Shown: piece after piece, positions 59,501-64,000 of the stretch
Layout of the letters: the number at the start of each line of letters is the position of its first letter
Numbering within the stretch: position 1 is the first letter of the stretch
DNA from: Parascedosporium putredinis
Taxonomy: Eukaryota; Ascomycota; Sordariomycetes; Microascales; Microascaceae
Direction: 5' to 3'
Assembly: GCA_949357655.1 (NCBI GenBank)
Contig: CASHTG010000015.1
Coordinates: forward strand, 3,162,001 to 3,226,000
Length of the DNA stretch: 64,000 nt
Made by a program: the position numbers and the translations under genes
The notes under the pieces: model-generated
Seen by the model: the letters and a program-made list of their open reading frames with translations, nothing else
Told to the model about the DNA's origin: nothing
Database searches by the model: none

Positions 59501-60327
59501 CTCCATCAAACGGCGACACTCTGCTTGCTGATCCACGCTCATTGTTCTCGCAAAAGAGGGCTCAACCTTGGCTTCAAGAAACACTCGTTCTTGACACGCA
59601 TCTGCAATCAATTTAGGAGGATAGAAGAAGTTGTCGACGCCCGCGTTCACTTAGCCGGACGTGTTGACCATCGTCTCATTCCAGCATCCTCCGGGACCGA
59701 TTTCTGTGTTTACCTTGACGGTGAAGAAGTCGCACACCCAATCCCTTCATTTTCTTTTCTTTCCCAACAATCTCACGAGGACCGGATTCTCGACTGGACA
59801 AAGCCCACTCTTTCTTTCTCTTATTTTCAAATTCACCGTGCCTAAAGCTCGGTGCTGCTCCAGTGGTTTAACAACGGCAACCGCTACCGAAGTTCCAAAC
59901 CCAAACGCAGAGCCAAAGCGCACCTGCCTATTTTTATCGAGAGCCCAAGCCTTTCATCTGCCCCATTTTCCCTTGCTCCAGCGGTCACAAGAGGCTTTGC
60001 TGTTTGGAACTCTCCCGTTGTAACCCTCACACCTTTTTTCCCGCAAGCCCAGACATCTGACCCTCCCGTCTCCCACCCACTCCCGCTATTCCCACTTGAC
60101 CTTGCGCAAATCTTGGTTCTGCACACCCCCAATCACAAGTGCAGCTTTGTGACACTCGCTGCTACGGTAAACCACTCCTCCCCACCCAACCTTGACCCTC
60201 GCTTGGCCCAGACCACACCCTGCACCAAAGGCGAAATCTCTTTTATTCCGCCCTCGGCAGTCTTGCTCTGTTCCCAACGTTCTTCCACTCTACCCACTTT
60301 CAGCAACACTGAACGACTACCACCACA
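56563..60327. other. 3.8-kb intergenic region with long pyrimidine-rich leader
   Basis: No supported gene from 56563 to about 59100. A GGCTGGGCTGGCT-type short repeat lies at about 57505-57540. From about 59150 to 60325 the plus strand is markedly C/T-rich with several short upstream ATGs, typical of a long 5' leader of the gene starting at 60328. Confidence 0.5.
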
Positions 60328-61305
60328 ATGCCGGCCATCGTTAGGGCGTTCACGACCCGCAAGGTCAAGATGAGTCTTGAACTCGCGCAGGAGGCCAAGG
60401 AGAAGGCGGCTATGCAACGAAGCAACACGACGAAGCCGATGGGAGGCCGACCCGATGCTCTCCGGTCTCAACCCTCTCGATCCAACTCGATTGCGATGGG
60501 CAATGCGCGTCCTCAGATTTCCGGCCCGATCGAGCTAATCCACACCACTAACATGCTCTCGTACAACGCTCCTGATCTCCCTCGCCCATCGACAAGCAAC
60601 TCGAACCAGTCATCTTCTAGGTCCGCTACCAACACCGATGATGATTCTGACAGCAGCCCCTCAACCGCTGCATCCTCGCCTCCTACCAGTCCCGATGTTC
60701 CTTCCAGCGAACTCAAGCGCTCCGTGTCCCCACAGCCGAACCACCTCTCGTGCTACTTTTTGCCTCCCCAAGCTCCACCAGTCTCCAACTCATTCGCGGG
60801 CCAAGCGCCTGCCATCCCACGTCGTGCTCCTTCCCACACTAAGAAGGCATCTATCGAATCGGTGGCCCGCCAGAGGTCCATTTCTCATCTTTCAAAGGAG
60901 AGCGGCAGGTCTTTGTCGTCTCGTGGCAACTATTCATTTTCTCGAAGCGGTTCTAGCGTCACGTCCTTCTCAGGAATCTCGCGCGATTCTGTCCAAACCC
61001 AGTCGACCGGATTCTCCTCCACAATGTCGATGGGCCCTGCCAGTCCTCCCTCTGACAAGACGCACCACGCCACGCCACAACACCCTTTCGGCCTCGAGCT
61101 CGCTCAGGTTACCGAAATTGCAGAGGAGTTCGGCGTTGTCAACAGGCTTGGTGTTGTCGATGAAGAGGAGCAAGAGCTCTTGTCTCGTGGTCTTTGCAAG
61201 ATCAGCGCCGATGTGTACCTCAACGACATTCAAAATCTCGCCTCATTCTTCTTCCATGATCGTGACGCCACTCATGCCAGGCCCGCCCAGACTGCCTGGA
61301 TCTGA
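60328..61305 (+). CDS. conserved fungal Ser-rich protein of unknown function
   Basis: A single exon of 325 residues with no frame breaks. The N-terminal helix is basic (MPAIVRAFTTRKVKMSLELA, AQEAKEKAA). A long Ser/Pro-rich disordered region follows (DDDSDSSPSTAASSPPTSPD; KKASIESVARQRSISHLSKE; SLSSRGNYSFSRSGSSV) with several R-x-x-S sites that could be kinase targets. The C-terminal conserved region reads HPFGLELAQVTEIAEEFG, LGVVDEEEQELLSRGLCKIS, then YLNDIQNLASFFF. I recall this C-terminal segment from hypothetical proteins of other filamentous ascomycetes. The start follows a long pyrimidine-rich leader and the context CCACAATGCC. No membrane segment or enzyme motif. Confidence 0.85.
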   Translation: MPAIVRAFTTRKVKMSLELAQEAKEKAAMQRSNTTKPMGGRPDALRSQPSRSNSIAMGNARPQISGPIELIHTTNMLSYNAPDLPRPSTSNSNQSSSRSATNTDDDSDSSPSTAASSPPTSPDVPSSELKRSVSPQPNHLSCYFLPPQAPPVSNSFAGQAPAIPRRAPSHTKKASIESVARQRSISHLSKESGRSLSSRGNYSFSRSGSSVTSFSGISRDSVQTQSTGFSSTMSMGPASPPSDKTHHATPQHPFGLELAQVTEIAEEFGVVNRLGVVDEEEQELLSRGLCKISADVYLNDIQNLASFFFHDRDATHARPAQTAWI

Positions 61306-64000
61306 GAAGTCTGAAACGCCTGGCCGTTTGGTTTGTTTTGATGTCATATCATATTAACCGTCTGCTTCCTGTACATATACGGACTACACATTCCTTCCTC
61401 TTCACGGAACACGCTTCTTTCGCTGTGCGCGCCTTTTTTTCACCTTTTTCTTTTCTTTCTGCCTTTCCCCTTCCCTGCCCTGGGGAGGCTTCACGGGCAC
61501 CGGACACACCGGCAATTAGTGGTACAAGGACGCGCATTTCATCATGAGATTGGACTCGGCCAAAGAGGGTTTACACGGATGCGGCTCCAAGAGGGTATTG
61601 GCGTTGGGTTTTCAATGTTTTGGGTTTTCTTCACCTGTCAAGAAAGGGTTATTTTCACAGTCCCTTCTCTCTCTCTCTCTCTCTCTCTTTCCTACTGAAT
61701 ATTCCCCGTGCCCTTAGAGGCAGCAGCTTAGGATGGCGGTTCGTTTCTACACGTCCGACTTGTCGGATTCAATTGAGATACCTGTTTCAAAACACATTTT
61801 CCGCAGCTTGCAAGGTACCACCACACCGTATAAGTGATTGCTATGATTCGGGCATGCGAAGATGCGAGGCATTCTAAGCAGCATTTTCACCCCTTTCTCT
61901 TTTTTCTTTTTCTTCTTCCTTTTTTCCTATTATTGTTTTTCTTTCTCTTAACGGTGTTCTAAAAGTAACAATGTATTGCGAACTTGCATGCGTTTGCGTG
62001 CCTCGCCACCCGAGCCGTCAGGGCCGAGGTTCCCAAGTCCCCTACTAAGAGGCCGAAAAATGGGAGGTCATGTAATGGGAGTGGCGGGGCATTGTTTAGT
62101 TAGAGTACCCAGGCCACTCATGTGAGGTGCTCTTGAGGCATGAAACAGGCATACCAATCACTACCACATATGGGAGAGTATTCCGGGATCCCATCAGTCA
62201 TTGTGGAGGTCATCTGGATGAGCAAGAATTGAAGTTCACCTGCCCCAAAAACGTACTGAAGAGGATGGAAGTCCCAACGAGTGGAGTGGGGGAGCTGTGT
62301 GAGAACGGGTAACCGACGGTGGCCCTAGTAGAGAGCGACCCATCTCATTGCTGCAATTAATTAATCCATAAAGTGCATGTGGCGCTGGCCTCGGTTTTTT
62401 GTCACCCTCTCTTCCTCTTTAAATCCCCCTCCTTTCTTCACGTTTTTAGCTCCCTTTTCTATTCTTTCACCAGATAGGTGGAAGTCCCCGAATAACAGCC
62501 CACATGCCATGTACACTCGCTACCTAATGCACGAGGGGCGATGTTGAGGCGTGTCCAACGACCCAAGGGTGAAGAGTGGTGGGCAGGCATCCACCATCTT
62601 GACGAGGAAAGGTGGGAGGGATCTATTGATTGATCTATCAATGGATATGAGGAGTTGGCCGCTGCCAGTGATCCGTTGGCCCTTGACTTCCGGTGGGCAA
62701 TTAATTATTTTATGGTGTCCTCTTCTTGATGCCGGCTCTTTCCGCCTAAATCCTCGGAGGGCAACTTTTCTTGCCCATCCCCTCCCCCGCCCACCTCGAC
62801 CTTTACTTGACGGAGGGCACACCTTTTCGAGATAGATAGACATGGTCGCCTCAATTCCCGCACCAGCGGAAGGGGTTCGTAAATGACTCTGGGTCTCGAC
62901 GAGGAAAGCATAGAGAAGCATCGCCTCTCTCTCCCCTATGGCGATTGATTTTCGTCATCCAGAGAGCGGGGAAGAGGGGGACGATTTGTTTACCTTGCTA
63001 GAAACCCGGCGGCAGAACATGTCTTGTTTCGGTTGTTTCTGGCGTTTCAACCCTCCAAGACGGGATGACACGGTAGTGGGGAGTGTTGTGGTCGTTCGTC
63101 GATCTCCTCGGCTTAGCCTGCCCAGCTTTCCCGCGGTGCGGTCAAAGTGCCTGGGATCCTCCCGACTGGGAGAGCACGCTTTCTTGTCTCAGCCTTTTCC
63201 CCTTTGGCTTTGCAAGCGAAATCTGTGGGGAGATGGCTGTGCACGCTGCCTTTCTGCGCACACGTGAAGTATCGTTCCATGGGAGGTGGATATGGCAACG
63301 GCGTTGGGGAAGAGGCCATCGGTCCCCGTAGATACATCCGCCTACCACATGCACAGATGGGTGTGCTTCGGCGATGGGCTTGGCGAGCGGTTTCCTCCGG
63401 CGCCCGGGCGCAATGCGGCTCCCGCCCCGTCTGTTTGGGAACTCGAATCGCGATATCATGGGCCATGACAAGGCTCGCCGCGCGCACCTTTGACAGGCTT
63501 GCGATGTAATTCGAGCTATACGATTGTCGGCTACGCAGCCTCTGCACGGCATCTTGTTTATGATACCTGTGATTAAAGGTGAGTTTGAAGTACGTGAGCA
63601 CCGACCCTCTTGCTATTGAGCTCCTTATTACGGAACCCTCAAAGTACCCGTAGCAGTGAAGGTGATCCTCTGCGATCAGTTGAGCTGGGTAGTGATTGAG
63701 CAAGGCAGCATCGACTGGTCTGCCCGTCTACCGCGAGGCTTCGCATTGCTAGAGCAGCTCTGAGCTCTGACTTGGGAGAACGAACCACCCTCCCTTTCAT
63801 CTAAGACAACCACCGTTTCTAAATTCATATGGGACAAAGAATTAAGATGCGAAATACCGAAAGAATCGCCAATTCTAGGATATCCTCTGTACATCTATTG
63901 ATAGTGTGGAAATACTCTAGAGGACGCGCTTGAGCTATGGAGCGTAGATCTATGAAGTGGACCAGACAGGTCACGATGTGGCCTGGCTTCCTCCGGTGCT
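61306..64000. other. 2.7-kb terminal region, no gene seen
   Basis: T/C-rich 3' flank of the preceding gene with a TC dinucleotide repeat at about 61668-61688 and T-rich sequence at 61890-61950. Open frames in 62500-63900 on both strands lack coding character. A gene may begin beyond the window. Confidence 0.45.
61668..61688. repeat. TC dinucleotide microsatellite
   Basis: About ten TC units in the 3' flank of the conserved gene ending at 61305. Confidence 0.8.

Noticed and set aside
63113..63703. 196-codon minus-strand frame near the window end
   Set aside because: Composition looks like random translation (many Arg, His, Ser and Cys). No conserved block and no supporting context.
1..64000. 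mobile elements, CRISPR arrays, rRNA and tRNA genes
   Set aside because: No transposase or reverse-transcriptase motifs, no long terminal repeats or regular spacer arrays were seen. The few B-box-like GGTTCGA words lack a fitting A box and acceptor stem.

Overview
The window looks like a euchromatic stretch of a filamentous ascomycete (Pezizomycotina, probably Sordariomycete; class is inference). Genes are on both strands about 4 kb apart. Introns are short (about 70-190 nt) with GTRNGT-type donors and CTAAC branch sites. The products include typical fungal proteins: a LIM-RhoGAP of the Lrg1 type, Kar9, Erg26, a DUF2417 membrane protein and several conserved ascomycete proteins of unknown function. 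I see no mobile element, CRISPR array, rRNA or convincing tRNA.

Layout: 1-0.5 kb, 3' end of a truncated gene (+). 1.8-4.7 kb, kar9 (-). 5.3-12.2 kb, gene-poor apart from one doubtful small gene. 12.2-13.8 kb, conserved unknown gene (+). 14.8-16.3 kb, proteasome ATPase rpt4 (+). 21.0-23.7 kb, gfa1 of chitin precursor synthesis (+), convergent with proteasome beta7 pre4 (-, 24.6-25.7 kb). 26.6-27.8 kb, mitochondrial HMG-box protein (+). 28.6-29.9 kb, conserved unknown gene (-). 31.8-33.1 kb, erg26 (+). 34.9-38.8 kb, lrg1 (-), followed by 5 kb of low-complexity upstream DNA. 43.8-45.6 kb, DUF2417/alpha-beta hydrolase-like membrane protein (+). 47.2-48.3 kb, small conserved unknown gene (+). 49.7-51.0 kb, PLP trans-sulfuration family enzyme (+). 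51.4-54.4 kb, prp16 splicing helicase (-), head-to-head with pwp1 (+, 54.9-56.6 kb). 60.3-61.3 kb, conserved unknown gene (+). The rest has no gene I can support.

The genes are mostly housekeeping: protein turnover (rpt4, pre4), wall and sterol synthesis (gfa1, erg26), polarity and nuclear positioning (lrg1, kar9), RNA and ribosome work (prp16, pwp1) and mtDNA packaging. Nothing indicates a biosynthetic cluster or a defence island.

The most striking feature is technical. At least ten otherwise well-conserved genes are broken by single-base length errors, nearly all in short C or G runs. They read through cleanly when one base is added or removed. I read these as consensus errors, not pseudogenes, so exon coordinates below are given with the frame breaks noted. 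I found no clearly novel multi-gene system. The best leads are four conserved genes of unknown function and a hydrolase-like membrane protein whose nucleophile elbow lacks the serine.
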